A stretch of DNA of 64,000 nt, taken from contig BSBK01003252.1 of the NCBI GenBank assembly GCA_027943335.1, forward strand, positions 1,218,001-1,282,000, in the 5' to 3' direction. Both the position numbers and the translations under genes were made by a program. This stretch comes from Chamaecyparis obtusa. Taxonomy: Eukaryota; Streptophyta; Pinopsida; Cupressales; Cupressaceae. Of this stretch, positions 21,725-34,275 are shown piece after piece (position 1 is the first letter of the stretch; each line of letters begins with the position of its first letter). The notes beneath the pieces were generated by a model. That model was not told the origin of the DNA. It made no database searches and worked only from the letters and a program-made list of their open reading frames with translations.

Positions 21725-23436
21725 GTGTACGGATTCTCAATAGCTACTGCTCTGTTCTTGACACAATGATATTTTTGACAGATTCTGGAACTAGGCTGGA
21801 AACATTGGATATCTTGCAATTTGACAATTTCTGACAACTTTCTCAAATTTTTCCAAACGACACTCTGCAGACTCATACAACACTGGGTAGTCTATGAAAT
21901 GACCTTTGCTAAACTCATACGATAGTTGGGTAATACTGAAATGACACTTGTCAAAACTCGTACGACTTTTGACTTCCTGAAATGACTGTTGACTCCAGAA
22001 AAGATTTTACGTTAATTTGTGCAAAATGTAAGGTCTTCAGTTTTGGATTGTTTGCAAATTGTATTGTCCAGATTTTGAAGGTTATACCAGATTTGATCGT
22101 TTTTAATAGCCAAGTAGATAAATAAGCACGCAGAATAGCAAGCAAGTGATTCCAAGCACGTCTGAAAACAATGAACAAGGGCAAAAGCAACCTTGCGCAT
22201 GAACAATCAAGTGACCAAATTGTGCTAATCCCTGAGAGTACTAATTGTGTATGTTCTGAAAAGTTTTGCAATAACACACATATACCTGAGAATGAAAAAT
22301 TGGCCTCTCTAAGGTTTTTAGTAATGGTTTGACTCTGCAACTTTTATGATTCAAAGGGGTGAACTCCAATCCCGGCGCACCAGGGTTTTGACACAGTCCG
22401 AGAACTTAATCTTCAAGAGCTGCTAGGGAGATCTGACAACCCAACAATGAACCATACCCGTGGAGATTTCTTCCACAAGGACATTTATATAGCGGTTGTC
22501 ACTACCATGGCGAAAATGGCTATTACCGCTTGAGGTTCCGTCAATGCAGTTTGCCCTGTGAAGGGATTGTCCGCTACGGTTAACCCTCTCTAAAGATGAC
22601 TCACAATAGTATACCACAAGGGGACTTGGCTCCAGATTCAAGGTTTTGACACCTCTTCACTTTTAACCCAAACAAAGCAAGCAGATTAATCTGACACGCT
22701 AAGACAAAGTTTTGTTCCACCAAGGTCTGTGATATCAACTCCACGTGATCTATCAACCTCTCCGGGGAGAGAATGTATCAATCAATAAGAGAAGACGCAC
22801 TAACCAATTTTGATTCACCAAAGCTCGTGATATCAACCCTACGTGATCTATCAACCTCTCCGGAGAGAGAATGTGTCGATCACTAAGAGAAGATGCACTA
22901 ACCAAGTTGAATGTGAAACGCACTAAGTATCCTCCCTACCTACAAGGATTCTGTCATCAAGAAGGATTTCGCTGGGAATCCAATCTTTCAAGAATCACGA
23001 ATAGTGTTCATAGGGCCTAATTACTATGTGAGCACAGATATATGTTCTGAAAGTAAATCTACCAAAAGCATTCAAAAAGTAGAAAGAGGAACACTTAACG
23101 CTTAAAGCAAATATGAGATGAGTCCACAAGGTGGAACACTTAACACCTCACACAAGCTAAAAATGAGTCCCCAACTTAGAAAACAAGTGAGTTCCTAAAA
23201 GCACAAAAGGGTTGCCAAGTGGAACATTTAACGCTTCTGTCCTGTTGACCCCTCCCCTTTATGGCGCTGAGATTGCAACCACGGGGCGGAAATGAGGGGC
23301 CGGCGGATTAGCGAGTCCAATAACCCAAGATAGCAATCAAGATCAATCACAAGTATTCTAAGACTACTTAATGAATCCTTAAGGGTTCACAACCTAGTAT
23401 CAATTATGCAAGTGTGTAGAAATAGATCAAAAGCAT
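19476..23436 (-). repeat. 3961-bp tandem duplication in element B, unit 2
   Basis: This is the second direct copy of 15515-19475. Its right end (23436) continues into the PBS-proximal leader, whereas unit 1's left end continues into the 3' spacer, so this is simple head-to-tail tandem duplication. Confidence 0.95.
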
Positions 23437-24318
23437 GAAAAGATGCACACAAGCTTGACACATAAGAGATTTATTTTAAGTCCCAAATCAAAATATTATT
23501 AGATGAAGGAGAATACCTGGGATCCTTGCAACGCACTTAGTAGATTTTGCTTGATTTTTAGCAATTTTTGTTGAGCTTTTCCATGCAAGCAAGTGACGAA
23601 CTCTCCAACAAGCAAACAAGCAAACAAGATATGCAAAATATATTCAACTTATGAAAACCATAGGGTTAGCTCTAAAAATCAATTATTATCAGTAATAATA
23701 ACCAGCAATCAACCCAAATGACAACTCATATCATTCATTGAACCATGTAAAAAAAATAAGTGCATACCCATCACAAAACTTTATTATTTTTTTTTTTGCA
23801 TTTGACCTAGTCAACAAGATCTAATTTTTTTGATATGATTTTGGCCACAAAAATAGAAATTCAGAATAGAGACCCCTACTAAAAAACAGAGAGCTTTCCA
23901 AAAATGCAAAAATTTTAGAAAAACCTCTTCATTTGTGCCCTAGAGACCCATTTTATCAAAACAGACCAGTTTTTGTAAATTGACTATTTGAGCTATGATA
24001 TCATATCCAAATTTAAAACACAAAGAATAGACCCCCTGTAGAATTTAAAGAGCTTTCCGAAAATATAAATTTTTTTGAAAAATATGCTGATTTGCGTCAG
24101 ATATTAATTTTTTCCGGAATTTCAAGAAAAAAATTATTAAAAATTCAAAACATCTCAGAAAATTCTAAATTTTTTACTGTAGCTTCCATGACATGTCACC
24201 AAGCTGCAAAAAAAATTTCAGACCAAAATTCTAAGCCGTTTGGAAGATAAAATTAAATCTTTGAAACTTTGGGGTTTTAGCTCCCAAAAAAATCAAAACC
24301 AGCATGCAAAGGTGGGTT
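21725..24318 (-). other. Element B leader, PBS-proximal
   Basis: Leader between PBS and the first ORF copy. 21725-23436 repeats the copy-1 leader; 23437-24318 is unique. In the unique part a degenerate two-copy repeat (agagctttccraaaatrya at about 23890 and 24050) corresponds to the 178-bp repeats of A. No supported coding frame; the 129-codon frame at 21951-22340 has no counterpart in A. Confidence 0.6.
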
Positions 24319-24336
24319 GCCCCACGGTGGGCGCCA
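24319..24336 (-). other. Element B primer-binding site
   Basis: On the minus strand tggcgcccaccgtggggc begins 4 bases after the LTR end. It is the better-preserved version of A's site. The 18-base length and terminal TGG are as expected for pairing with a tRNA 3' end. Confidence 0.85.
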
Positions 24337-24340
24337 GAAA

Positions 24341-25527
24341 TGTGTGTGTGAAAATTGTACCTGATCTATAGACACAACACTCAGTAAAACATTAGAGGTT
24401 AGCTATAATCAAAATCGTGCAAAATTGAAAGCTATCTAACCAAGCGATTTACTGCCTTCTAGTAGGTGCGAGATTAATGTTCTCAGATTGTAATCGAGAT
24501 CAGTGACCTAGACGACACCTAAATGAAGGATTTGAATGCAATTGATCTAGATATGGAATAAATGCAATTAATCTATATTTTTGATATTTTCTATGCAATA
24601 AGAATGAAAAAAACTTGATATGAATCTATGCTAATATGAAAATGATATGCTATGCTAATCTAACAATGATATGTAATATGAATGCAAAAAATAAGATTGA
24701 TCTCACAAAGATGTCGATTCGCAAGAGCTTTGATTCTTCAATTCCAATTCTCCAGCGTGATTGTGCAAAATATGAGATGATTTGTGAAGAGCTGAGCCTT
24801 AATTTATAGAAATCCAGGGCTTTGGAGGTGCATGAGAAAAAGCCATAAATCACTCAAATAACTCAACTTGATTTTTGAGTTATTTTTAAATAAAAGATAA
24901 TTAACTCACAAAAACATGCAAAAGCTAAGTTTTAACTCAAAATAGAGTTTAGCTTTAATTGATAATTGATAGTTGTTTGCTTTTATGATTGTGCATGTTT
25001 TATTTATGAATTAATTTAATAATAAAAGTGATTTATGCTCAACTTAACTGCTTTTAAAAATAAAACAATTGATTTATGGGTTAATCAATTATTTAATCAA
25101 AATTTTATTAAAAACTATATTATTAAATAATGACAACTTGCTTTAATTAATTAAATAAGAATTTAATCAATTATTCATATGATATTAGATTTATTGTCAA
25201 AATTAAATAATACAATTAATAATAGATATAATTAAATTTAATTACACAATTAAGTGGCAAATATTAAATCTAATTAATTAAATATGAAAATATTCAATTA
25301 ATCAAACTTTAGGATAAATGTGATTTATTGCCAAATAATTATAAAATTAAAGATAATTAAGATAATTAGGAATATTACTAGGAATATTCTCCGATGCAAA
25401 ATTTAAGATAATCAATTAGATTTGATGATGTTTAGATGTGCCTTAGATTAGGACTTTGATGTCGATTTCATATGATTTGATGATATAGGAGGTTAATGAA
25501 CTTATAGCCCATTTTTGGGGTATTACA
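24341..25527 (-). repeat. Element B 5' LTR (minus orientation)
   Basis: 1187 bp, the partner of 9793-10979 with a single observed substitution. The TATA-like word is at 24801-24810 (minus strand tctataaatt), followed by aaggctcagctcttcacaaa. This LTR would drive the transcript across both ORF copies. Confidence 0.95.
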
Positions 25528-26244
25528 TTAAGTGAATTTGACATTGAATATGTTGAAAGAAAAGCTATCAAAGGCCAAGTTATTGCTGATCAACTGGCTG
25601 ACGCACCTTTGTTTGATGATACACCAATGCAAATGGAATTCCCAGATTCCTCTATCATGAATCTTTCTTCTAGAGCATGGAAGTTATTCATTGACGGCTC
25701 TTGTACACAGAATGGATCTGGAACAGGCATATTGTTCATCACACCTCAAGGATACTCAATCCCTAAAGCATTCAGAATCAAGTTTCCTTGCACAAACAAT
25801 ATTGATGAATATGAAGCTCTTCTTAACAGCATGAAAATAGCAATTGAGTGGAGAGTGACAAAACTACACATTCATGGAGACCCACAACTTGTAATACACC
25901 AAGTCAATGATGTGTATCAAATGAAAGATGGAAAGTGGATCCCATACAAGAGAATGGTAGATGATCTAAAGAAATCTTTCATATCTATCACCTTTGAACA
26001 AATTCCTAGAACAAAAAACAAAGTTGTTGATGCTATGGTAATGCTATCTACTTTATTACAGCAGCTCGAACATGAGCTACGCTATGAGTTCCTAGTGGAA
26101 GCACTATCTTATCCTACATATGATTCCCCTGAAACCCGCATGATCTGCACTATTGTTGGTCATGATTCATCCAAATATAAAAACCTGTTCTCCTATCTCC
26201 AAGATCAAATCATTCCCAATACCTTCAACCACCATGAGAAATGA
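25528..26244 (+). pseudogene. Element A: end of first RNase H and complete second (Tat-type) RNase H
   Basis: The frame of A resumes with SEFDIEYVERKAIKGQVIADQL, the end of the first RNase H and its linker. A second RNase H domain follows from about 25680. Its four acidic catalytic positions are visible: LFIDGSC (Asp), DEYEALL (Glu), HGDPQLVIHQVN (Asp), and KVVDAMVML (Asp). Dual RNase H is characteristic of plant Tat elements. The stretch is open for about 210 codons and ends in TGA at 26242-26244. Confidence 0.88.
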
Positions 26245-27426
26245 TACCTTATCCGAAATGCATCCCGGTATGTCATCATTAGTAATGATCTGTACAAACA
26301 AGGTCTAGATGGTACACTCCTTAGATGTTTAGAATGGGAAGAGTCTCAATGTGCATTAGAGGAATTCCATGAAGGTATATGTGGATCACATTCCAACGGT
26401 TTAACACTAGCTCGAAAACTTATTAGGGCTGGGTACTATTGGCCTGAAATAGAAAAAAAGGCTATCAAGTTTGCAAAGAATTGTCAAAAGGGTCAAGTAT
26501 ATGGTAACTTAATTCATGCACCAAGGAGAGATCTAATTCCCTTTACTACACAATGGCCTTTTCACCAATGGGCATTTGATCTTATAGGAGCCACACATCC
26601 TCATTCTTCTAATGGACATACCCATATTATTACAGCTACAGACTATTTCACAAAATGGGTAAAAGTAGTCCCTTTGACTTAAGAAACCGACAAGAAAATT
26701 TCCATGTTCATTTTGAACTACATCATATGTTGGTATGGGATCTCACATTCAGTAGTCACATATAATGGTGGTCAATTCAAGAACAGAGACTTAGATTTAT
26801 GTGCTAAATTCAAGATTACACAACATTGGTCATCTATTTACTATCCTCAAGGGAATGGACAAGCAGAGGCATCCAACAAGAATATGTTGAAAATCATACA
26901 CAGTACAGTTAATAAAAAAGGAAGAGACTGGCATCTCATGATCAATCTAGCTCTTTGGGCCTACAGAACAAGTATCAGAACACCCACTGGGGCTACACCA
27001 TTCACTTTAGTTTATGGGTCTGAAGCGGTACTACCTATTGAGGTTAAAATCCCATCACTAAGAATCAGAATACAGGGTCTCATAACTGGTGATGATTACA
27101 AAGAGTCTAGGTTGCAAGAACTTGAACTGCTAGATGAGCACAAACAAGTAGTGTATGATCATCTTAGAGTATATCATAAAAGAATGTCTAGAGGTTACAA
27201 CAAGAAAGTCAGACACAGAGAATTTCAGGTTGGCGATCTAGTCTTGAGAGAGAATCCTAAAAATCAATCACATAGAGAGTGCAAGGGGAAGTTTGAACCC
27301 AACTGGCTGGGTCCCTTTGTTATCACTGCTACTTTTGGCTCTGGAGCCTATCAAATCTCAATGACCGAAGGAGAAAAGCTCCAAGACCCAATCAACGTTC
27401 TCCATCTGAAGAAATTATACGCCTAA
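26245..27426 (+). pseudogene. Element A integrase
   Basis: Integrase inserts the DNA copy into the genome. A zinc-binding region (FHEGICGSHSNGL ... NCQKGQVYG) is visible, but the last zinc-ligand Cys is replaced by Gly. The core has FDLIG (first Asp) and GNGQAEASNK (Glu), whereas the central motif reads TYNGGQF, with Tyr at the catalytic Asp position. A TAA at about 26680 interrupts the core. The C-terminal GDLVLRENPK ... HLKKLYA end is intact and matches the remnant in B. Confidence 0.9.
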
Positions 27427-27597
27427 GGCATTTAGTATTAAAAAATGTCTTGAAAAAAATTCATAAAAATCTAAAAAAATGAACATCTTGGTGAAAACCT
27501 AGCAATAGATGCCTTGATGTATCACAAAAAATTGAAAAAATATCAAAAGTACAAAAAAATTGAAAAAATGAAAAATACAAAAAAATGAGAAAAAGAA

Positions 27598-27633
27598 AAG
27601 GTGCCTTGGTGAAAACCTAGAAACAGGCACCTT
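27598..27633 (+). other. Predicted 9-bp hairpin after integrase stop of element A
   Basis: aaggtgcct (27598-27606) and aggcacctt (27625-27633) are perfect reverse complements separated by 18 bases containing ggtgaaaacctag. B's equivalent (13820-13865) keeps the arms imperfectly. It could be a 3'-region RNA structure; function is inferred only. Confidence 0.5.
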
Positions 27634-28350
27634 GGTAGCAAAAATAGAATCTTTGCAAAGATGGTGAAAACCTAGCAAATGGGTGCCACTTATTTCAAAA
27701 TGCTCCATCTATCAGTGCAATCTTGGTCTCTCCCAGCTTTCAGTCTTGCTTTAGTTTGTACATACCTCCCAGTTTATTTCCGCATTCCTATTTTCAATAA
27801 AGTCAGTCTGTACACAAATTGGCAAAAGCGTCCGTCTCCTATCAATGTTCAAACTTGGGGGTAATCAAAGTCATATCCTATAGTCTTCAGTATCTCATAC
27901 ATGTTATATCCAGTCAGGGTCCTTTGAAGCTACATTTGAGTCTATCTATCTATCTCCTCTCCAAAAAGGATTTTGCAATCAAACACAAACACACATCAAA
28001 ACAAACTGTAAACAACATTTGTTTCACATGCTTTTATCTCCTTGTATGCTTACTGATTCGCATTGAGATTTTGCATATTGTGTCCTTTCAAGCTCTTTGA
28101 TGATGTCCTTTACATGATTTAGAGAGTGATGACTGGGGGCATAATCTTTTCTTTATTTTCTTCTTTAAGTGAAAATCTAATAACTTTGGAAATTCTGGAT
28201 TGAAATGGTGTCTGTCTGTAAGAGCCTCCATCATGTGTTGGATGGCCATGTGTACCTCGACCATTGATACCCATAAACTTTAAGGAAGTTTGATCTAAAT
28301 TAATCTTTTTGAGTGATTTCTTACTCCTACTATGAAATGTGATCTTACCT

Positions 28351-28455
28351 AAGGATGTGAACGATAAAGGGTCACTACGGGTAATAAGGATGTGAATGAT
28401 AAAGGGCCACTATGGGTAATAAGGATGTGAACGATAAAGGGTCACTACGGGTAAT
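28351..28455 (+). repeat. 3 x 35-bp tandem repeat
   Basis: Units start at 28351, 28386 and 28421 (aaggatgtgaaygataaagg...). Element B has one unit at the homologous place (about 13072-13108), so the amplification happened in A's lineage. Confidence 0.92.
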
Positions 28456-29805
28456 TCACATTGGATTTAGAATGATCTCTTGACTATTTGATGTGTTTGT
28501 TTTGCAAGGCATATTTAGGTCATCACAACGTTTGTGTTCTGATGCTTATACCAATTGCTATATCAAAATGGACATGATATTTAGGTCATCCTAGCATTTA
28601 TGCATTGGTGCTTATATCTAATCCAACATTCCAAAAACAAAATCAATATTCATATGTCCATGGTTGTCTAGCCAGTGGGTGTTGTATTAACTTTGGCGTA
28701 AAAATCAATATTCATATGTTCATAGTTTCCTAACTACTGGATGTTGTATTGATTTATCCAGTTACCTAAAAAAAATTCAATGATGAAAATGATCAACACA
28801 TGATTAGTGACTAGGTCCTAGGTCTTAGGTTTGCATCTCATTTTGCACTTTGCATGATTGCATTTATCTCACGATTGCCTAAATCATCTTGACACTTAAA
28901 TGATTATTCAAAATGATGCTTAACATGACACAAGGATTGACCATTGTATGAAGGTCCCTCCAACGAAACAACAAGTAGAATCCATTTTCGAGATCAAAAT
29001 CAAAATCTAAGATTGTTTATATTGTCAATTGCTTGCATAATCGACCTTCAATCATCACAAAAATCTAGAATTCAACTTAACTAATTATCTTATATCAAAC
29101 TATCAAAATTTCAACTTGGTCAACTCATGGTCAAACCTAGTCAAACTTGGTCTCCGGGAGCTCCAAACGATGCAAAACATGTTCTCAGACATGTACAACC
29201 ACTTCTCAAATCAATTAACATGCTTTTATATTATTTAATGCTGACTTTTCTTGTTAGATTTCAATTTTAATCCCGAAGGCGGCATGGTATTGCACATCAA
29301 TCAATCAGATATGTAAATCAAATTTATTTCCTCAGTAATCAAGACAACAACCATGTCTAGTTGTTGATTCAACAAAAGTCCTCGTAGCTTGGGGCACATC
29401 ACTTGGGGCATATCAGATTCATCGAGATCCATATCAATGTGGTATCCTTATCAATCTTGTAAACTGTATCAACTTTTCATAACCATCAGTTCATTAGTGT
29501 TATTTCCTTGGTTCTTCATAACTGGAGGGTTCAGATGTGATACCATTTCAATTCCTTTGGACAACCAGGTCACTCACTTCTTTGTAATCATAAAGTTCAG
29601 AATCAGGCATTTTGATACTTTTTCGTAATCACTGGTTCATTATCGCTATAGTTGACATCATCACGATTCTTGGTCAACCAGGACTTGAATCAACTTTTCT
29701 AATCTTTCAATCAGTTTCTGTCTTAGAATCAGTTTATCTTTCAAATCAATTTCAAACATCAAAAATAAATTATTCTTTGAACCACTACTCTTCGCACAAT
29801 AATTC

Positions 29806-29819
29806 AAAGAGGGGCAAAA
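29806..29819 (+). other. Element A polypurine tract
   Basis: aaagaggggcaaaa lies immediately before the TG of the 3' LTR, the position required for plus-strand priming. It is the same as in element B. Confidence 0.88.
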
Positions 29820-31075
29820 TGTAATACTCAAAAAATGGGCTATAGGTTCATTAACCTCCTACATCCTCAAATCAAATGAAATCGACATCAAAGTCCTAAC
29901 CTAAGGCACATCTGCACATTAGTTTATCAAAAACCTAATTGATTATCTTAATTCTGCATTGGGGAATATTCCTTGAATATTCCTAATTTATCTAATTATC
30001 TTTAATTAAATATTATTTGGCGATAAATAATATTTATCCTAAATTTGATTAATTGAATATGATAAATATTTAATTAATATGATTAATTCTGCCACTTAAT
30101 TATTTAATTAGATTTAATTCTAATTATTCCTAATTATATTATTTAATTTTGACAATAAATCAAAATATCCTATGAATAATTGATTAAATTCTTATTTAAT
30201 TAATTAAATCAAGTTGTCAATATTTGATAATATAGTTTTGAATAAAAGTTTGATTAAATAATTGATCAACCCATAAATCAATTATTTTAATTCAAAATCA
30301 GTTAAGTGGAAAATAAATCACTTTATTATTAAATTAATTCATATTAAATCATGCACAATCAGAAAAGAAGTCAACTTTAAATCAATTATTAATTTCAATT
30401 TGTTAACTTTCTAAACTCGACATCTGATGATGAGTTGAAAAAGTGAACTAAACTCTATTTTGAGATAAAAAATGCTTTTGCATGATTTTATGAGTTAATT
30501 ATTCTTAATTTCTTGTTAGCTCAAAAATCAACCTGAGTTTATCAAGAGTGATTTATGGCTTTTCTCAATGCATCCTCAAGCTCTGGATTTCTATAAAAAC
30601 AAGGCCTGACTCTTCACAAAGATATCTCTCAAATTTGCACAATTACTCTAGCGAAATTACATATGAAGAATCAAGCTTTTGCGATAGGCGACTTTGTGAG
30701 ATCAATTCATAATTTTTCATAGTTTTGCATAGTTTTTCATATCAATCCATATCATTGTTAGATTAAATTTGCATAGCATTTCATTCAATTCTAGATTAGA
30801 TTCATACAATTTTTCATCCTAATTGCATAGAAAATACAAAAATATAGATTAATTTGCATTCATTCTACATTCATCTTTTAGCATTAAATCCTTCATTTAG
30901 GTGTTGCATAGTCACTGATCTTGGTCTAATATGAGAATACATACTTGCACCTACTAGAAGGTAGTAAATCGCTTGGTTAGCTTAGTTTCAATTACTTGCA
31001 GATTTCAATTTTGCTAACCTCTAATGTTTTACTGAAGCGTTGTGTCCGTAGCTAGGTACAATTTTCACAAACACA
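29820..31075 (+). repeat. Element A 3' LTR
   Basis: 1256 bp, from TGTAATACTC to CACAAACACA, followed by the target duplication gtatt. A TATA-like word (ctataaaaac) is at 30591-30600. Differences from the 5' LTR are mostly transitions plus a few short indels. Confidence 0.93.
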
Positions 31076-34000
31076 GTATTCATGTTGGGGATGAGGTCTA
31101 CATTAGTGTTATTATGAAGTATTCGTACTGGAAATGAGGTCTAAATTTGTTAGCTAAATCACAACATTTTGATTCTTGTCAACAAGGACCAAACCCCGTA
31201 TAAGATGTTATTATCCAACATCCATGTTGGAGATGAGGTCTCCACGAGTTTTCATAATGAAAATGAGGTCATGTGGTAAATGTTTTAGGGGACCTCATCC
31301 CCTTATTACAAAGTTGAGGCCCAAATTCGTAAGCACATTGGATCAATGAAGGCACAAGCTTGTGATAACAATGGCCTAGTGAGAGTTTGAATCTAGGTGG
31401 GGACAACAACAACAACAACAAAAATGCCACCACCACTTAACCAACACAAACCCTAATTCTTGTAATCAATATTTACTGCCAATTTAAAATAATATGTATT
31501 TCAAACTAAAATAAGATACATTTTCAAACTAACACACATGAAGTTTGTGAGAAATATAATACCTGTGTGAAAAAAATAATTTGATAACATAAATTAATCT
31601 TATCTAAAAGATTTCTATTTTATTTTTTCAAATAAAATTATAATCAAATTATATAATATTTTAAAAATATTTTAATAAAATAAATAGATTACATGAATAT
31701 GAGAATCTTTTCTTTAGTATAAAAAATATTTTTTAAAAAATATTTGAAATTTTAAAAAAAAATTACAAAGCTATGTTAAACAAGGGCTACATGGCAACTG
31801 AGTTCTTGAGCAGAACTAGGAGAACAATTTTGTGGTTTTATGGTTTTATTTGATTGGTTTCTGGGCATTAATGGAAGTTCCAGTCAATGAGTAGTTGAAT
31901 TGAAAAGGTGCACCATTTGATTTCAACAATCACCACCATTTGAAAATAACAAAAAAAAAATCATGCTTAAATGGAATATTCTTCAAAAAGCTCCATTTGA
32001 CTCTTGAATATTTTGAGAAGATATACTTCAATTTTTGTCATGCACTAGTATAAAGATTTTCCAATAAATGAATGTATAGAGGAACTAAAATTACTCCCTC
32101 TAGCAAAAAGTGAGACCTATATCTTTTGTCAATCATTAACATACCTTGCATATTGATAGAATGGGGTGGGAGGGTGCCCCAATCATGGCTAGTAAAAAAA
32201 AGAGACTAGAGTCCAAGAACCAAATAGAATAGTAGGTATGAAGTGAATAGACCAAATGTTTTCGAATTGGTCCAACCTCGTATCTCTCTAATATGAACTA
32301 TATATCTTAGATAATTTGTACTTATGCTTGTTGGTAATAATGTGACTATTTTTTTACTGATAAGATTGATAAGAGATCATTATGAGAACAAATTGATAAA
32401 AATGAATCATGACAAAGTACAATCTACTAGTTCTTAGAACACTTATTGCTCATAAGATATAACACAAGTTCCTTTATGTATGTAGTGAGATCTTCCAAAA
32501 ATTGACGATCCAATTCACTTTACCTAATTTTGTATTGAAATAAGCTTCATAAGATGACATTATAGGTAATACCCTAATTCATCCATTACTAGAAAGAGAT
32601 CCTCCATTGGCCTAATTATGTTTCTTTATAAAAATATTTAAGTTTATTGAATTCCAATGGCCCGTGTTTATATGTGTTTGGAAAAAATAATCTAGGAAAC
32701 TACTAAATATTCTATCTTACAATATGAGAATCAAGGAGAATAAAGGTGATATGATTTTATTTCTTTATAAAAGGCTTAAATTTGTTTAATTCCAATGACC
32801 CATGTTTATATTGGTCTAGAAAAAAAATGGCAAATTGCTAAATATTCTACCTTACGATTTGAAACTCCAATAGAATAGAGGTGATATAATTTTGGAGATA
32901 ATGCATAGAACTCAAGCTCTCCCATCATAACTTGTGCAACATTTTTAAGAATCAAGAAAGGTAAATAGGTTACAAGAAATAGAAGATAAGGAGGTGTGGG
33001 AAACATGACAATGAGAAAACACAAAAAGCTTCCTACTTATCCAAACCTAAATCAGAAGCTTGCAAATTTTATATTTAGCATGTTTGCTTGAAACTTCAAT
33101 GTTGGAATGAAAGAGAATAAGTACATTGTATGTGCCTGGAAATGCCTTGGATGAGGCCAACTCTCCTTTGCAAGTCTTCTCGATAATTTATCCCATCGAT
33201 TGCTAGAAAGTTGGTTTTCAATAGTTCTAGTTGCTAGAAACATGAGGTTGCACCAAGTCTAGACCATAAGAGTAGGGACACCATCATGTTTAAATTCAAA
33301 CCAATAATAATAACCCATTCATCCACTATAGAAAATAGTTCAAGACATTCCCATGCATTCAATGGGCATTATAATTGCATTCAAACAAAACTTAAGCCCA
33401 ATAGAAATACATAAATTTCTATTTCTATTGCAATTGCATAATCTAACACCCTTATAGACAATAAACCCAATAAATTTAAAAATTAATCTATAATCTCAAA
33501 CAAACAATCTTAAATTTCTTTCTAATCTATAAACTCAAACCATAATAACCCATTTAATAATTGTAGAAATTGGTTGTAGACATTCTCACTCAACAAATGT
33601 AAAACCAAATATCATACAATCCCACAAAACTTCTATCAGCATAGCAATTGCCTTTAAACTAACACACAATCCAAAAATAGTATAATCTTCCATAAAATAG
33701 ATATGCTCCCTTCATAACTATTTTTTTACAGTGTCACAATTATTCATAAGCCAATGGTTGAGACTAAGATTCTCCTAGGGTCTGAAAAAAAAACCCAAAA
33801 ATCTCTGACAAGAATAATCATGCATCTAGTTTTAAAAGAAAGGAATACATGCATCAATCTGTCAATTTTTTGAGGTGATCCCAGGGCTTGGTGGTGAACA
33901 TTAAAAGTATAAACCCTAGCTACACATCAAATCCCATGTCTTTGAAACTCCACAACTCAGTAAAAAATATAATAAAACCTATAGCACTATGACACCTGAG

Positions 34001-34275
34001 GTTACCAGGCTTGTAATTGCACTTTTTCTGACCATCTACCAACACACCTAAGTAATCATATGTCCTTCGGCCTTGTAATGTTGAAATCAAGCCTAGAGCT
34101 ACAAATAGGGGCCAATCATAGAATGACAAAAAAAGGTTTGATAAATATCTTAAATAAAAAACTTGCACCTTAATGCTTTCAACTTTGAAATAGAAAATAT
34201 GTTTACAAGAGAATTGAACTCTCATTGGCCCATCATATAATTGATTAGTCATTAGTTAAGGTTCTCACCTCCGCT
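31076..34275. other. Intergenic DNA right of element A, no gene seen
   Basis: It begins with target duplication gtatt and several GATGAGGTCT-like motifs (31085-31320). The rest is AT-rich with no convincing protein or RNA gene; short frames here lack motifs. It contains a 2 x 138-bp repeat at 32622-32896. Confidence 0.55.
32622..32896 (+). repeat. 2 x 138-bp diverged tandem repeat
   Basis: Units start tttctttataaaa at 32622 and 32760, and share ttccaatgrccc, gtttatat, and aaatattctaycttac. By eye they are roughly four-fifths identical. Confidence 0.8.

Larger units (their letters stand above)
9793..25527 (-). mobile_element. Element B: young non-autonomous Tat-type derivative carrying a long unknown ORF
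   Basis: Both LTRs are 1187 bp, start and end TG/CA, and are offset by exactly 14548 bp with no indel. I found only one difference (10285 g versus 24833 a). A PBS (24319-24336) and PPT (10980 onward) show minus orientation. The interior keeps a leader and 3' region related to A, plus the C-terminal end of integrase (14052-14522). It has no protease, RT, RNase H or integrase core. In their place is a 758-aa ORF of unknown function, contained in a 3961-bp block duplicated in tandem. Mobilisation would need proteins in trans. Confidence 0.92.
27427..29805 (+). other. Element A 3' untranslated region
   Basis: Non-coding. It holds a hairpin and repeated ggtgaaaacctag modules (27487-27680), a 3 x 35-bp repeat (28351-28455), and a diverged double module tcaatattcatatg (about 28640-28745) also present in B (12780-12890). 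No coding frame is supported. Confidence 0.7.
468..31075 (+). mobile_element. Element A: Tat-type Ty3/gypsy LTR retrotransposon, host of element B
   Basis: The order LTR, PBS, long leader, gag, protease, RT, RNase H, second RNase H, integrase, 3' region, PPT, LTR is readable on the plus strand. RT before integrase makes it Ty3/gypsy; the additional RNase H after the first one is the known hallmark of the plant Tat group. Without the 15.7-kb insertion B the element is about 14.9 kb. All coding parts carry stop codons and frameshifts. By eye the LTRs differ at several per cent of positions, so it is older than B, as the nesting requires. Confidence 0.92.

Noticed and set aside
21951..22340. 129-codon minus-strand frame in the B leader (also 17990-18379)
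   Set aside because: The homologous leader of A has no such frame and the product shows no motif. Probably fortuitous; both copies are identical only because of the tandem duplication.
28351..28455. Possible CRISPR-like array
   Set aside because: Units are contiguous without spacers, and the context is a plant retrotransposon; a simple tandem repeat.
33920..34252. 110-codon minus-strand frame
   Set aside because: AT-rich intergenic context, no domain, no homologous support in the window.
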